The notes: generated by a model not told the origin, from the sequence alone. Shown: positions 34,689 to 44,530, counted from the stretch's first letter. The stretch is 64,000 nucleotides of DNA from Sphingomonas caeni (GCF_026013415.1 NZ_JAPDOK010000011.1:38997-102996), one strand, 5' to 3'. A program made the numbers and translations.

Positions 34689-36413
34689 ATGGCGCGTCCG
34701 GCAGTCCTGCGATCGGAATTGGGTTCGGCACTCGCGAGCTTTCGCGGCGGGCTGATCGGGGTGGGCGTGCTCAGCGCGATGCTCAACATCCTGACGCTCG
34801 GCGGATCGCTCTACCTGATGATGGTCTATGACCGGGTGCTGCCCTCGCAGAGCCTGGCGACCTTGTTCGCTCTCTTCTTCATGATCGGCGTCGCGTACCT
34901 CTTCCAGGGCGCGTTCGACGTGATGCGGTCGCAGCTGCTGGCGGACATCGCCGCCTCGCTCGACCGCCGCATGACCGCGCGCACCCAGGCGATCGAGATG
35001 CGCCTCGCGCTCGAACGGCCCGACGCGCAGGGCAAGGTGAGCCCCAGCCGCGACCTCGATCAGCTGCGCGGTTTCATCGCAAGCCCCGGGCCGAGCGCGC
35101 TGATGGACCTGCCCTGGATCCTCTTCTTCCTGTTGGTCCTGTCGCTCGTCCATGTCTGGCTGGGCGTGGTGACCCTGGTCGGCGCGATCGTGCTCGGGCT
35201 GCTCACCTGGAGCGCGGACCGGGTGACGCGAAAGCATGTCGCGGGGGTGACCGATGCCGCCAATGCCCGCCGGAGCCTGGGCGACCGCAACTGGCGCCAT
35301 GCCGAGCTGATCGCGAGCCTGGGGATGCGCGAGCGGGTGATGGCGCGCTGGGACAAGGTTCATCTCCACTTCCTCGACGAGCAGGCGCGGCTGACCGGCA
35401 ACAGCTCGCTGCTGAGCGGGATCAGCAAGATCTTCCGTCTGTTCCTCCAGTCCACGGTGCTGACCGTCGGCGCGATCCTGGTGATCAAGGGCGAGGCGAC
35501 CGCGGGCGTGATCTTCGCCAGCTCGATCCTCTCGGGCCGCGCGCTCGCGCCGGTCGAACAGGCGATCGCCAATTGGAAGGGCTTCGTCACCGCACGGCAG
35601 AGCTGGGCGCGGCTCGACGCGCTCTATCGCCAGGTCCCTGCCGAGACGGGCGTGCGCACCATTTTGCCCCCGCCGGAAAAGGCGCTCGCGGTCGATCGGC
35701 TGGTACTCTCGCCCCCCGGCGTCAGCCGCGCCGTGGTCGCCGATGTCCAGTTCAGCGCGAGCGCGGGGCAGGCGATCGGGATCATCGGGCCCAGCGCCTC
35801 GGGCAAATCCTCGCTGCTGCGCGGGGTGATCGGGGTGTGGAAGCCGGTGCGCGGCGCGGTCCGGCTCGACGGGGCGACGCTCGATCAATGGGATGGCGAC
35901 GCGCTCGGGCGGCATATCGGCTATCTGCCGCAATCGGTCGAGCTGTTCGCGGGGACGGTGGCGGAGAATATCGCGCGGTTCGAGCCCGATGCGCCCTCTG
36001 AACTCGTGCTCGCCGCCGCCGAGGCCGCGGGGGTGCATGCGATGATCCTCCAGCTTTCCGAGGGCTATGAGACCCAGGTGGGCGAGGATGGGCTCAACCT
36101 CTCCGCCGGCCAGCGCCAGCGGATCGCGCTGGCGCGCGCGCTGTTCCGCGATCCTTTCCTGGTCGCGCTCGACGAGCCCAATTCGAACCTCGATCCCGAA
36201 GGCGAGGCGGCGCTTGCGGCGGCGGTCACCGGGGTCAAGGCGCGCGGCGGGATCGTGCTGCTGATCGCGCACCGTGCCGCGATCCTGGGCACGGTCGATC
36301 TGATCCTGGTGATGCAGGGCGGGGCGGCCAAGGCCTTCGGCCCGCGAGACGAGGTGCTCGCGCGGATGAACGGCAAGCCCCCGGCCCCGGGCGGGTTGAC
36401 CGTCGTTGCTTGA
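34689..36413 (+). CDS. Type I secretion system ABC transporter/permease (PrtD-like)
   Basis: This 574-residue half-transporter should export the RTX protein through the inner membrane. An N-terminal membrane domain of about six spans (from FRGGLIGVGVLSAMLNILTLGGSLYLMMVYDRVLPS) is followed by an ATPase with Walker A GPSASGKSS, signature LSAGQRQRIALARAL, Walker B FLVALDEPNSNLD and the H-loop LIAHR. It lacks a C39 peptidase domain, which agrees with a substrate having an uncleaved C-terminal signal. It lies 65 bp after the RTX gene. Confidence 0.92.
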   Translation: MARPAVLRSELGSALASFRGGLIGVGVLSAMLNILTLGGSLYLMMVYDRVLPSQSLATLFALFFMIGVAYLFQGAFDVMRSQLLADIAASLDRRMTARTQAIEMRLALERPDAQGKVSPSRDLDQLRGFIASPGPSALMDLPWILFFLLVLSLVHVWLGVVTLVGAIVLGLLTWSADRVTRKHVAGVTDAANARRSLGDRNWRHAELIASLGMRERVMARWDKVHLHFLDEQARLTGNSSLLSGISKIFRLFLQSTVLTVGAILVIKGEATAGVIFASSILSGRALAPVEQAIANWKGFVTARQSWARLDALYRQVPAETGVRTILPPPEKALAVDRLVLSPPGVSRAVVADVQFSASAGQAIGIIGPSASGKSSLLRGVIGVWKPVRGAVRLDGATLDQWDGDALGRHIGYLPQSVELFAGTVAENIARFEPDAPSELVLAAAEAAGVHAMILQLSEGYETQVGEDGLNLSAGQRQRIALARALFRDPFLVALDEPNSNLDPEGEAALAAAVTGVKARGGIVLLIAHRAAILGTVDLILVMQGGAAKAFGPRDEVLARMNGKPPAPGGLTVVA

Positions 36414-36426
36414 TATCGCTTCCCCG

Positions 36427-37731
36427 ATGCCCGCCGAACTCTCCGAAGCGGACCTGCGCCTGCGTACCAGGACGCGGCGCGCGCTTGCCCTGGTCGGGCT
36501 GCTGCTGCTCTGTTTCCTGATCCTCGCCTTCTTCCTCCAGGTCACCGGCGCGGTGACCGCTTCGGGCGAGGTCGCGGTCGAATCGAGCGTCAAGACGATC
36601 GCGCATCCCAGCGGCGGGGTGCTCATCGCGATCAGCGTCCATGACGGCGACCATGTGACCGAGGGGCAGGAATTGCTGCGCTTCGATTCGTCGGTGTCGC
36701 AGGTCGGATCGGCCTCGGCATCGCAGGGGCTCGAGGGACTGCTCGGCACCCGCGCCCGCCTCGAGGCCGAGCGCGACGGGGCCGGGGCGATCAGCTTTCC
36801 GCCCGAGCTGGCGAACAGCAAGGATCCGGGGGTCCAGGAGATCATGGCGCGCGAGCGGCGGCTGTTCGCGCTGCGCATGCAGGACCGGCGCGGGGCGCTG
36901 TCGCTGCTGACCGAACGCGTCAACCAGTATGAGGACCAGATCCGCGGCTATCAGGCGCAGATCGCGGCGATCGACGATCAGGTGAAGCTGATCGAGCCCG
37001 AGCTGGCGGGCCTGCGCGAGCTCTATGCCAAGCAGCTGGTCACGCTCGGGCGGATCAACCAGCTCGAACGCACCGCGGTCCAGCTGCGCGGCTCGCGCGC
37101 CGAGCTGACCGCGAACATCTCGCAGACCCGCGCGCGCATCTCCGAAACGCGTGAGCAGATGCTCAATATCGACAAGACCAGCCGCAGCGAGGCGGGGACC
37201 CAGCTCGCCGCGGTGATGGCGCAGCTCAACGAGCAGCAGGTCCGCCTCGCCTCGGCGCAGGACACGCATGGCCGCAGCGTGATCCGCGCGCCGCAATCGG
37301 GGACGATCGACAAGCTCGCCTATACCACGATCGGCAGCGCGGTGCCGCCCAACCAGCCGATCCTGCAGATCGTCCCGGATCGCGACGCGCTGATCGTCAC
37401 CGCGCGGGTGCGCCCTGCCGAGGTCGAGCAATTGCGGCTGGGGCAGAAGGCGCGGGTGACCTTCCCGGGGCTCGACCGCCAGACCACGCCAGACCTTGCG
37501 GGGACGCTGATCTTCATCTCGGCCGATCTGGCGCAGGACCAGCATAGCGGGCAGAGCTTCTACCGGATCAAGGTCCGGCTTAATCCCGATCAGGCGCCAA
37601 TGATCTCACGCCTCGCGCTCAAGCCCGGCATGCCCGCCGAGGTGTTCGTCGAGACCGGCGACCGCTCGATCCTGTCCTTCATCCTGAAGCCCTTGTTCGA
37701 CCAGCTCCGCCACGCCTTCCGCGAGGGCTAG
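36427..37731 (+). CDS. Type I secretion HlyD-family membrane fusion protein
   Basis: This periplasmic adaptor bridges the ABC transporter and an outer-membrane TolC-like channel. One N-terminal span (ALALVGLLLLCFLILAFFLQ) is followed by a split lipoyl domain (GEVAVESSVKTIAHPSGGVLIAISVHDGDHVTEGQELLRFD), a long coiled coil (residues about 100-285) and a beta-barrel region (VIRAPQSGTIDKLAYTTIGSAVPPNQPILQIVP). ATG 36427 is preferred. A TTG at 36406 overlaps the transporter stop and would add seven residues. No TolC gene is present in the window. Confidence 0.92.
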   Translation: MPAELSEADLRLRTRTRRALALVGLLLLCFLILAFFLQVTGAVTASGEVAVESSVKTIAHPSGGVLIAISVHDGDHVTEGQELLRFDSSVSQVGSASASQGLEGLLGTRARLEAERDGAGAISFPPELANSKDPGVQEIMARERRLFALRMQDRRGALSLLTERVNQYEDQIRGYQAQIAAIDDQVKLIEPELAGLRELYAKQLVTLGRINQLERTAVQLRGSRAELTANISQTRARISETREQMLNIDKTSRSEAGTQLAAVMAQLNEQQVRLASAQDTHGRSVIRAPQSGTIDKLAYTTIGSAVPPNQPILQIVPDRDALIVTARVRPAEVEQLRLGQKARVTFPGLDRQTTPDLAGTLIFISADLAQDQHSGQSFYRIKVRLNPDQAPMISRLALKPGMPAEVFVETGDRSILSFILKPLFDQLRHAFREG

Positions 37732-38618
37732 ACGCAGCTCCGCGTCTTGGCGGGCGACGCCCAGCCGAGCGCATTGTCGATCAGCCGCAGGTGGAGCGGC
37801 TCGCCATACGTCTCCGCCTTGTGTCCCAGCGCCGAGAAGAAGACGCGTCCGCGGCCCACGCAGCGCGTCCAGATGATCGGATGGGTGCCCATGCGCTGTT
37901 CGGGCGCGGGCTCGTAGCTCGCCTCGTCGAGCGTGGCGAGGATGTGGGTGCGGTTGCCGCTCGGCACCCGATCGAACGCATACCATTCCTCCTCGCGCGT
38001 CCATTTGAGCGGGATCCCGTGCAGGGCGGGGTGGCGCGGATCGGCGATCAGGATCGTGCCCATCTGGAACTGTTTGGGTTGATAGGTGTGGCCGATGAAC
38101 TGCGCGCCGATCACCGTGTCGACATACCATTGCCAGTCATAATGATGGTCGCCGCCCGAGCCATGGAGCGCGACCAGCCCGCCGCCGCGCTCGAGCCAGG
38201 CCTTGAAGGCGGCACGCTGCGGATCGGTCCAGACATTGCCGCTGATGCTGTTGAGCACGATGACATCGAATTCCTGCAGCTGTTCGCGGTTGAACAGCGC
38301 GGCATTCTCGCTGGCGTAGAAGTCCCAGCCGCGCGTGGTCGCGAGCCGGATCAGCGCCCGGGTAGCCGCCTTGTTCTGCGGATCGTCGCGAAAGCCGTTG
38401 GTCTTGGAGAAGATCAGCACGCGGTGCGGCCGGTGGAATCGCGGCAGTTGCGGCCGGACCTGATCCATTACCGGCGTCGGCCAGTAGCGCGGATCCTTGA
38501 CGAAGGGGGTGGGGGAGGGCGTCGGGGCCGGCACGGTCTGCTGCGAGCTGCCTTGCGCCGCCGCACCCAGCATCAAAGCCGCGCCCGTGGCGCTCAACAG
38601 CAACCGGTTCAGCCTCAT
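37728..38618 (-). CDS. Secreted ThuA-like domain protein
   Basis: A signal peptide (MRLNRLLLSATGAALMLGAA, then AQG) is followed by a ThuA (trehalose utilisation-like) glutamine-amidotransferase-fold domain: RVLIFSKTNGFRDDP, DVIVLNSISGNVWTD, GGGLVALHGSGGDHHYDWQWYVD, and TRCVGRGRVFFSALGHKAETY. These proteins occur in polysaccharide loci; their enzymatic role is unsettled. ATG 38618 has AGGAG six bases upstream and directly precedes the signal peptide, so it is preferred to the longer frame at 38672. It is divergent from GH43 across about 100 bp. Confidence 0.88.
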   Translation of the reverse strand: MRLNRLLLSATGAALMLGAAAQGSSQQTVPAPTPSPTPFVKDPRYWPTPVMDQVRPQLPRFHRPHRVLIFSKTNGFRDDPQNKAATRALIRLATTRGWDFYASENAALFNREQLQEFDVIVLNSISGNVWTDPQRAAFKAWLERGGGLVALHGSGGDHHYDWQWYVDTVIGAQFIGHTYQPKQFQMGTILIADPRHPALHGIPLKWTREEEWYAFDRVPSGNRTHILATLDEASYEPAPEQRMGTHPIIWTRCVGRGRVFFSALGHKAETYGEPLHLRLIDNALGWASPAKTRSCV

Positions 38619-38639
38619 CCTGGACTCCTTTGTTCTAAT

Positions 38640-38647
38640 GTCTGAGT
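38640..38647 (-). promoter_or_regulatory. Possible ACTCAGAC operator between thuA-like and GH43 genes
   Basis: GTCTGAGT (ACTCAGAC on the minus strand) lies in the divergent promoter region and is identical to the left octamer of the operators at 40343 and 45878. Only a single copy is seen here, so the assignment is weak. Confidence 0.4.
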
Positions 38648-38718
38648 ATTGTGGGTACCCTTTGCCGCGCAAGCTAGCCGGACCGGGGCAAGACGCATAC
38701 TATTTTCGGGAGAGAGCG

Positions 38719-40302
38719 ATGGGGATCAGCAGGCGCGAAGCCTTCGGGATTGCGGGCGCGGGCGCGGCGAGCGCGATGCTGGGCCGCGGCACGGCGGGGG
38801 CGGCACCCGGCGTGCCCGACTGGCGGCGCGGCTTCGACAATCAGCGGATCGCCGATCTGGGCGACGGCCGCTTCCTCAATCCGGTGCTCGGCGGCGACCA
38901 TCCCGATCCGGCGATCCTGAAGGACGGCGCCGATTACTACATGACCTTTTCGAGCTTCTTCTCCTATCCCGGCCTGACGATCTGGCACTCGCGCGACCTG
39001 GTGAACTGGCAGCCGCGCGGGGCGGCGCTCAAGAAGAATATCGGCTCGGTCTGGGCGGTGAGCCTGGTCAAGCACCGGGGCCGCTATTTCCTCTACATCC
39101 CGACGCGCAGTCCCAACGCTACCTGGGTGATCTGGGCCGATCATATCGACGGGCCGTGGAGCGAGCCCGTAGACCTGGGCCTGCCCAACCATATCGATCC
39201 GTGCCACGCGGTGGGCGAGGACGGGTCGCGCTGGCTGTTCCTGTCGGGCGGCGACCGCATCCGGCTCGCCGATGACGGGCTGTCGACGGTGGGGCCGGTC
39301 GAGCATGTCTATGACCCGTGGCGCTATCCCGACGACTGGACGATCGAGGGCTTCTCGCCCGAGGGGCCGAAGATCCACCGCCATGGCGGCTGGTTCTACA
39401 TGATCCTCGCGGTGGGCGGAACCGCCGGGCCGCCGACCAGCCATATGGTGATCGCTGCACGCTCGCGTTCGATCCACGGGCCGTGGGAGAATTGCCCGCA
39501 TAATCCGCTGGTTCGCACCACCCACAATAGCGAGAAATGGTGGTCGCGCGGCCATGCTTCGCTGGTCGAGGCGCCCGACGGCAGCTGGTGGTCGCTCTAT
39601 CATGGCTTCGAGAATGGCTATTGGACGCTGGGGCGCCAGGCGCTGCTCGATCCGGTCGAATGGACCGCGGACGGCTGGCTCCGGATGAAGGGCGGCGATC
39701 TCTCGCAGCCGATCGCCAAACCGAAGGGCGGGTCGGCGGTGCCGCATGGGCTCGAGCTGTCCGACGATTTCCGCACGCTCGAACTCGGCACCAAATGGAA
39801 TTTCTACAAGCCTGGACCCGGCGAGGCCGACCGCGCGCGGGCCGAGAACGGCACGCTGATCGTGCGGGGGAAGGGGACGGCGCCGCCCGATTCCTCGCCG
39901 CTGCTGCTGATCGCGTGCGACCAGGCCTATCAGTTCGAATGCGAGATCGAGATCTCGGCCGGAGGGTCGGCGGGGCTGCTCTTCTTCTATGACGAGAAGC
40001 TCTATGCCGGGCTTGGCTTCAGTGAGGAGCATTTCGTCGCGCACCAATATGGCGGCGAACGCGCCCGGCCCGAGCGGCCCGGCGGGCGGCGGCTGCGGAT
40101 GCGCGCCACCAACGATCATCACATCGTGACCTATCACACCAGCACCGATGACGGCGCGACGTGGAAGCGGTTCGAGCGCAGCATGGAGGTCTCGGGCTAC
40201 CACCATAATGTCCGCTGGGGCTTCCTGATGCTGAGGCCCGGACTCTACGCCGCGGGGCCCGGCGAGGCGCGATTCCGGGACTTCCGCTACCGGGCGCTGT
40301 GA
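38719..40302 (+). CDS. Glycoside hydrolase family 43 protein (beta-xylosidase/arabinosidase type)
   Basis: The 527-residue enzyme begins with a Tat-like leader (SRREAFGIAGAGAASAML). The five-bladed propeller of GH43 follows: NPVLGGDHPDPAILKDGADYYM holds the general-base Asp, a central Asp is in the HIDPCHAVGEDGSRWLFLSGG region, and the acid Glu is probably in TIEGFSPEGPKI. The C-terminal roughly 190 residues form a beta-sandwich lectin-like domain (LELSDDFRTLELGTKWNFYKPG) common in GH43 exo-enzymes. It probably trims arabinose or xylose from pectic side chains in the periplasm. ATG 38719 has GGGAGAGAG upstream; the longer frame overlaps thuA-like sequence. Confidence 0.9.
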   Translation: MGISRREAFGIAGAGAASAMLGRGTAGAAPGVPDWRRGFDNQRIADLGDGRFLNPVLGGDHPDPAILKDGADYYMTFSSFFSYPGLTIWHSRDLVNWQPRGAALKKNIGSVWAVSLVKHRGRYFLYIPTRSPNATWVIWADHIDGPWSEPVDLGLPNHIDPCHAVGEDGSRWLFLSGGDRIRLADDGLSTVGPVEHVYDPWRYPDDWTIEGFSPEGPKIHRHGGWFYMILAVGGTAGPPTSHMVIAARSRSIHGPWENCPHNPLVRTTHNSEKWWSRGHASLVEAPDGSWWSLYHGFENGYWTLGRQALLDPVEWTADGWLRMKGGDLSQPIAKPKGGSAVPHGLELSDDFRTLELGTKWNFYKPGPGEADRARAENGTLIVRGKGTAPPDSSPLLLIACDQAYQFECEIEISAGGSAGLLFFYDEKLYAGLGFSEEHFVAHQYGGERARPERPGGRRLRMRATNDHHIVTYHTSTDDGATWKRFERSMEVSGYHHNVRWGFLMLRPGLYAAGPGEARFRDFRYRAL

Positions 40303-40340
40303 CCGCGAGGCGACACCCCTCCGCAAATGTGTCTGGCTGA

Positions 40341-40376
40341 TAACTCAGACTATATTGACAGAAGTACTCATACAAT
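40341..40376 (+). promoter_or_regulatory. Tandem operator/promoter upstream of TonB receptor 1
   Basis: This 36-bp block is 31/36 identical to the one at 45876-45911. It contains two octamers, ACTCAGAC (40343) and ACTCATAC (40366), spaced 23 bp apart (two helical turns), with TTGACA (40355-40360) between them as a likely -35 box. A GntR or LacI regulator from this locus binding here is inference. Confidence 0.65.
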
Positions 40377-40454
40377 TTTATTTGTCCGAGTTAGCGCTAC
40401 CAACGCGCCTGAGTCACGCCTGCGCAAAGCAGGGTTTGAGGGGAGGAAATCGAT

Positions 40455-43400
40455 ATGAGTCGCTTCACCACTTCGTTTGCTGCACGCCGGGCCGCGATGC
40501 TCGGCGCCGTGCTACTGGCCGGGACGGCCTGGCCCGCGCTTGCCGCCACCACCGATCCGACGACCGATCCCACCGCGGAGGCTACCGCCGCCGCGCCGCA
40601 GGACGGCGACAGCCAGGACGGCCAGGAAATCATCGTCACCGGCTATCGCGGGTCGCTGCAGAGCTCGACCAACGCCAAGCGCAACGCGACCGGGTTCACG
40701 GATACGATCTTCGCCGAGGATATCGGCAAGTTCCCCGACACCAACATCGCCGAGACCTTCAACCGTGTCCCCGGCGTGACGATCAGCCGCGAGATCACCG
40801 GCGAGGGCCTGCAGATCGCGATTCGCGGCCTCGGCACCAACTTCACCCGCGTCCTGCTCAACAATGCCCCGATCCTGGTCGGCTCGACCGGCCGCGACGG
40901 CGCGCAGAGCACCAACCGCGAAGTCGATCTCGATGTCTTCCCGACTGAACTCTTCACCCAGCTGACGGTGCAGAAGAGCCCGACCGCCGAGATGCTCGAA
41001 GGCGGCGCCGCGGGCAGCGTCAACATGCGCACCGCACGTCCGTTCGACAATCCGGGCACCCATGTCACCTATTCGGGCCAGTTGACCAACAACACCAATT
41101 CGGGCGGCAAATGGGGGTATCGCGGGTCGATCCTCGCCAGCTACACCTCAGGCAATTTCGGCGTCCTGCTCGGCGTTGCGGGCGTCCATAACGAGATCCG
41201 CACCGCGGGTTACGAGACGGTGGGCTGGACCAACCCGAACCTGTCGGCCACCCAGAGCACGTCCGCCACGCGCAACTCGACCGGCGGCGGCAACTGGACG
41301 ATCCCGCCGACAGTGCCCTCGAACGCGGGCATCCCCGGCGTAGCCCCGGGCACCACGATCGACCAGGCCTTCCTGCTCGCGCAGAATCCGGGCGCGAACA
41401 TCACCCAGATCGACAACGGCATCATCCCGCGCCTCGGCCGCCCGGTCGCCGAGTTCGGCTCGAAGGAGCGGCTGAACTTCATCGGCAGCCTCGAATATAA
41501 GGGCGACGGGATCCACATCTATATCGACGGCATGTTCGCGCGCCGGCTGAACGAGATGGAGCGCGTCGACATGAACTGGGTCGGTCGCAATGGCGCGATG
41601 ATCCCGGTCAACACCCAATATGACCGCAGCGACTGCACCAGTGGCTGCGTCGTCACCAAGGGCACCTATTACAACGCGCAATGGTTCCTCGAATATCGCC
41701 CCTATATCGAGCACCTTCAATATTGGGGGGTCAATCCGGGGCTCGAGGTCGAGCTGAGCGACAACCTCAAATTCGATATCAACGCCAACTATACCGAGAG
41801 CCGGTTCCACCGCGAATCGCCGACGGTGCTGGTGATCACCCCGGCCAATTCGGGCGTGACCGTCAATTACGACAACACCAATGGCGGCGTGTTCCCCACG
41901 GTGACCACCAACGTCAATCTGAACAGCCCGGCGAGCTTCGGCTGGCCCGGCGGCCGCGTGAACATCCAGGACGAGCGGCGCCAGACCTACACCAAGGGTG
42001 TGCGCGGCAATGTGCAATGGGGCGACAGCCAGCTGAACCTGCGCGTCGGCGGCGCCTATGACGATACGTCGCGCACGATCCGCGGCTATGACAACAGCCA
42101 GGCCTGGCAGAATGCGGTCTGCGGCGACCGTCCGAGCGTCAACCTGCCCGGGCCCAACCGCCAGCCCAATTGCGACGGCCTCAACACCGCGACCCCGGCG
42201 GGCTATCCGACCTGGCCGGCCTATGGCACCGGCTATACCGCGGGTGCCGCGGGCCCGATCACCTATGCCGGCTCGCTCGTGCCCAACGGCGCGCCGCTCC
42301 AGGCGCTGCTCAAGCCGGGTCCCGAGGGCTTCCTCACTGTCGACTGGGAGAAGTTCAAGGCGGCCTCCAACTATCAGGCCTTCCACGATGCGGCGCCCGA
42401 ATCGGGCGGCTCGAACACGGGCGCGAGCGGCGGCTATGTCCGTGAGCGCACGCTCGGCTTCTATGGCGAGCTCAACGGCGACACCCCGATCGGCGACAAC
42501 CGCCTGACCTGGAATGTCGGCGTCCGCTGGGTGCAGACCAAGCAGACGATCGGCGGCCGCGTGACGATCCCCGATCCGCGCAACAATGTCGACCCGGACG
42601 GCGCGGGCCCGCTCCCCGCCGACTGCCCGGGCACCGGCGCCAACGCCAATGCGCGCGACGGCAGCTGCTACCCGAACATTGTCAACTTCGTTTACACCGA
42701 CAACACCTACGACAACTGGCTGCCCTCGGCCTCCGGCGCGTTCCACATTGGCGACAATGCGGTGGTGCGCGCGGCGGTCTCGCGGACGATGACGCGTCCG
42801 AACCCCAGCCAGATGCTGCCGGGCCTCAACTTCTCGAGCCCCTCGGCGGATATCGGTTCGGTCGGCAATCCGGCGCTGTCGCCGTTCATCTCGGACAATA
42901 TCGATGTCGGGTTCGAGTTCTACACCGGCAAGGAAGGCTATATCGGCTTCACCGCCTTCCGGAAGGCGGTGACCGGCTTCACCGTCAACGGCAACGTCAC
43001 CGTGCCCTTCTCGTCGCTTGCCCAATATGGCGTCACCTACGCCACGCTGAGCCCGACGCAGCAGGTCGCGATCGATGCCCGTGGCGGTCCGAACACCGCG
43101 ACGGTGGTGCTGACCCAGCAGGTCAACGCCAGCGGTACGCTCAAGGTCAACGGCCTCGAAGTGAACTGGGTGCAGCCGCTCGACTTCCTGCTCGGTCGCT
43201 ATCTCGGCATCAACGGCTTCGGCTTCAACGCGAACCTGACGCTGATCAGCCAGACAGGTTCGGGCAATGCGCCCGCAATCGCGACGGGCGTGGCGCCGGT
43301 GACCTACAACGTCACCGCCTATTACGAGAATCACGGCGTCTCGCTGCGGCTCTCGACCACCTTCACCCAGGGTTCGGTCTCGTCGGGGGCGAACCAGAAC

Positions 43401-43628
43401 GGCATCACGCTCGCCTCGCTCTATGGCGACGATTACCAGCAATGGGATTTCGGCGGGTCGGTGGATCTGGGCGAGGTGCTTGGGATGAAGGGGCTGCCCG
43501 AGCTGACGCTCGACGTGCAGAACATCAACAAGGCGGCGCAGCGCAGCTACTTCCAGTTCCCGAACGCGGCCTTCTCTTACTTCAACCCGGGCCGCCAGGT
43601 GATGGTCGGCATCCGCGGCCGCTTCTGA
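40455..43628 (+). CDS. TonB-dependent receptor (receptor 1)
   Basis: This 1057-residue outer-membrane transporter imports large ligands, probably oligosaccharides, using the proton-motive force via TonB. It has a signal peptide (AMLGAVLLAGTAWPALA), TonB box QEIIVTGYRGSL, plug domain (SIREITGE-type region, here ISREITGEGLQIAIRGLGTNF) and a 22-strand barrel ending with the aromatic GIRGRF. The size and the GTNFTRVLLNN plug pattern match the sugar-specific receptor clade of sphingomonads and Caulobacter. GH43 is upstream and a GntR regulator downstream. Expression probably depends on the tandem operator at 40341. Confidence 0.93.
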   Translation: MSRFTTSFAARRAAMLGAVLLAGTAWPALAATTDPTTDPTAEATAAAPQDGDSQDGQEIIVTGYRGSLQSSTNAKRNATGFTDTIFAEDIGKFPDTNIAETFNRVPGVTISREITGEGLQIAIRGLGTNFTRVLLNNAPILVGSTGRDGAQSTNREVDLDVFPTELFTQLTVQKSPTAEMLEGGAAGSVNMRTARPFDNPGTHVTYSGQLTNNTNSGGKWGYRGSILASYTSGNFGVLLGVAGVHNEIRTAGYETVGWTNPNLSATQSTSATRNSTGGGNWTIPPTVPSNAGIPGVAPGTTIDQAFLLAQNPGANITQIDNGIIPRLGRPVAEFGSKERLNFIGSLEYKGDGIHIYIDGMFARRLNEMERVDMNWVGRNGAMIPVNTQYDRSDCTSGCVVTKGTYYNAQWFLEYRPYIEHLQYWGVNPGLEVELSDNLKFDINANYTESRFHRESPTVLVITPANSGVTVNYDNTNGGVFPTVTTNVNLNSPASFGWPGGRVNIQDERRQTYTKGVRGNVQWGDSQLNLRVGGAYDDTSRTIRGYDNSQAWQNAVCGDRPSVNLPGPNRQPNCDGLNTATPAGYPTWPAYGTGYTAGAAGPITYAGSLVPNGAPLQALLKPGPEGFLTVDWEKFKAASNYQAFHDAAPESGGSNTGASGGYVRERTLGFYGELNGDTPIGDNRLTWNVGVRWVQTKQTIGGRVTIPDPRNNVDPDGAGPLPADCPGTGANANARDGSCYPNIVNFVYTDNTYDNWLPSASGAFHIGDNAVVRAAVSRTMTRPNPSQMLPGLNFSSPSADIGSVGNPALSPFISDNIDVGFEFYTGKEGYIGFTAFRKAVTGFTVNGNVTVPFSSLAQYGVTYATLSPTQQVAIDARGGPNTATVVLTQQVNASGTLKVNGLEVNWVQPLDFLLGRYLGINGFGFNANLTLISQTGSGNAPAIATGVAPVTYNVTAYYENHGVSLRLSTTFTQGSVSSGANQNGITLASLYGDDYQQWDFGGSVDLGEVLGMKGLPELTLDVQNINKAAQRSYFQFPNAAFSYFNPGRQVMVGIRGRF

Positions 43629-43644
43629 TCCTCGAAAAGGGGGA

Positions 43645-43670
43645 GGCGGCCGGCTTACAGACCGGCCGCC
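43645..43670 (+). terminator. Perfect hairpin after TonB receptor 1
   Basis: GGCGGCCGG and CCGGCCGCC pair perfectly around an 8-base loop, 17 bp after the stop. There is no T-run. It may protect the mRNA 3' end before the true terminator at 43700. Confidence 0.5.
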
Positions 43671-43699
43671 GCTCCCCGCCTCTCAAGAGCTACCTCCTC

Positions 43700-43726
43700 G
43701 GCCGCCTTCGGGCGGCCTTCTTTTTT
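43700..43726 (+). terminator. Rho-independent terminator between receptor 1 and the GntR gene
   Basis: GGCCGCC-TTCG-GGCGGCC, a 7-bp stem with a stable tetraloop, is followed by TTCTTTTTT. This is a canonical terminator, so the GntR gene needs its own promoter or read-through. Confidence 0.88.
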
Positions 43727-43768
43727 GGGGGGGATGGCGCTACCGTTGCGGCAGCAACCGGAGAGGGC

Positions 43769-44530
43769 ATGAACCAGGAGACGCGAAAGACGCTGCGGCC
43801 GCGAATCCACGGCACCACCGCACGCACGATCGGGACGGCGATCCTGGCGGGCGTCTACCTGCCCGGCCATGCCTTTCTCGGCGAGATCGAGCAGGCCGAG
43901 GCGCTGGGCATCTCGCGCACCGCCTATCGCGAGGCGATTCGCATCGTCGCCGCCAAGGGGCTGGTCGACAGCCGGCCCAAGGCGGGTACCCGCGTCAATC
44001 CGCGCGGCATGTGGAATTTGCTCGATCCGGACGTGCTCGCCTGGATGTTCGAGGGCGAGCCGAGCGAGGAATTCATCCGCGACCTGTTCGAGCTGCGCGG
44101 GGTGATCGAGCCCGCCGCGGTCGGATTCGCGGCGCACCGGCGCGAGCAGCGCCACCTCGACGCGATGCGCGTCGCGCTCGACGAGATGGCGAAACACACG
44201 CTACGCACGCCCGAGGGACAGGCGGCGGACCAGCGCTTTCACCGCGCGATCCTCGCCGCGACCGGCAATGAGACGATGAGCGCGCTGGCCACTACCGTGG
44301 GCGCTGCGGTCCATTGGACCACCGAGTTCAAGCGCCGCAAGGGCGCGTTCGGCGAGCGCCAGCGCGATCCGGTGCCCGATCATGAGCGCGTGTATGACGC
44401 GATCCTGCGCTCGGATGCGGGCGCGGCGCGCAATGCGATGAACGACCTGCTCGAGCTGGCGCTGCACGATATGGGGATCGAAGGGATCGGATCGCCCGCG
44501 CGCCGCCGCCGGATCGCGCGCGCTTCCTGA
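43769..44530 (+). CDS. GntR/FadR-family transcriptional regulator
   Basis: The 253-residue regulator has an N-terminal winged helix (RTIGTAILAGVYLPGHAFLGEIEQAEALGISRTAYREAIRIVAAKGLVDSRPKAGTRV, with the GntR R-T-A-Y-R-E-A core) and a FadR-type helical ligand domain (FCD). In that domain DLFELRGVIEPAAV and ADQRFHRAILAATGN supply the usual Asp/Arg/His metal-acid site. Relatives sense uronates or other sugar acids. The ATG at 43769 has GAGAGGG upstream; the frame open to 43442 runs through the end of receptor 1 and is discarded. It is a candidate binder of the ACTC(A/G)(G/T)AC sites. Confidence 0.9.
   Translation: MNQETRKTLRPRIHGTTARTIGTAILAGVYLPGHAFLGEIEQAEALGISRTAYREAIRIVAAKGLVDSRPKAGTRVNPRGMWNLLDPDVLAWMFEGEPSEEFIRDLFELRGVIEPAAVGFAAHRREQRHLDAMRVALDEMAKHTLRTPEGQAADQRFHRAILAATGNETMSALATTVGAAVHWTTEFKRRKGAFGERQRDPVPDHERVYDAILRSDAGAARNAMNDLLELALHDMGIEGIGSPARRRRIARAS

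Noticed and set aside
41148..43442. 764-residue minus-strand open frame antisense to TonB receptor 1
   Set aside because: High-GC shadow frame of low complexity, full of Arg, Ala, Gly and His, with no domain. The plus-strand receptor explains the region.
43442..43768. N-terminal extension of the GntR frame
   Set aside because: Runs through the end of receptor 1 and across a canonical terminator at 43700-43726.
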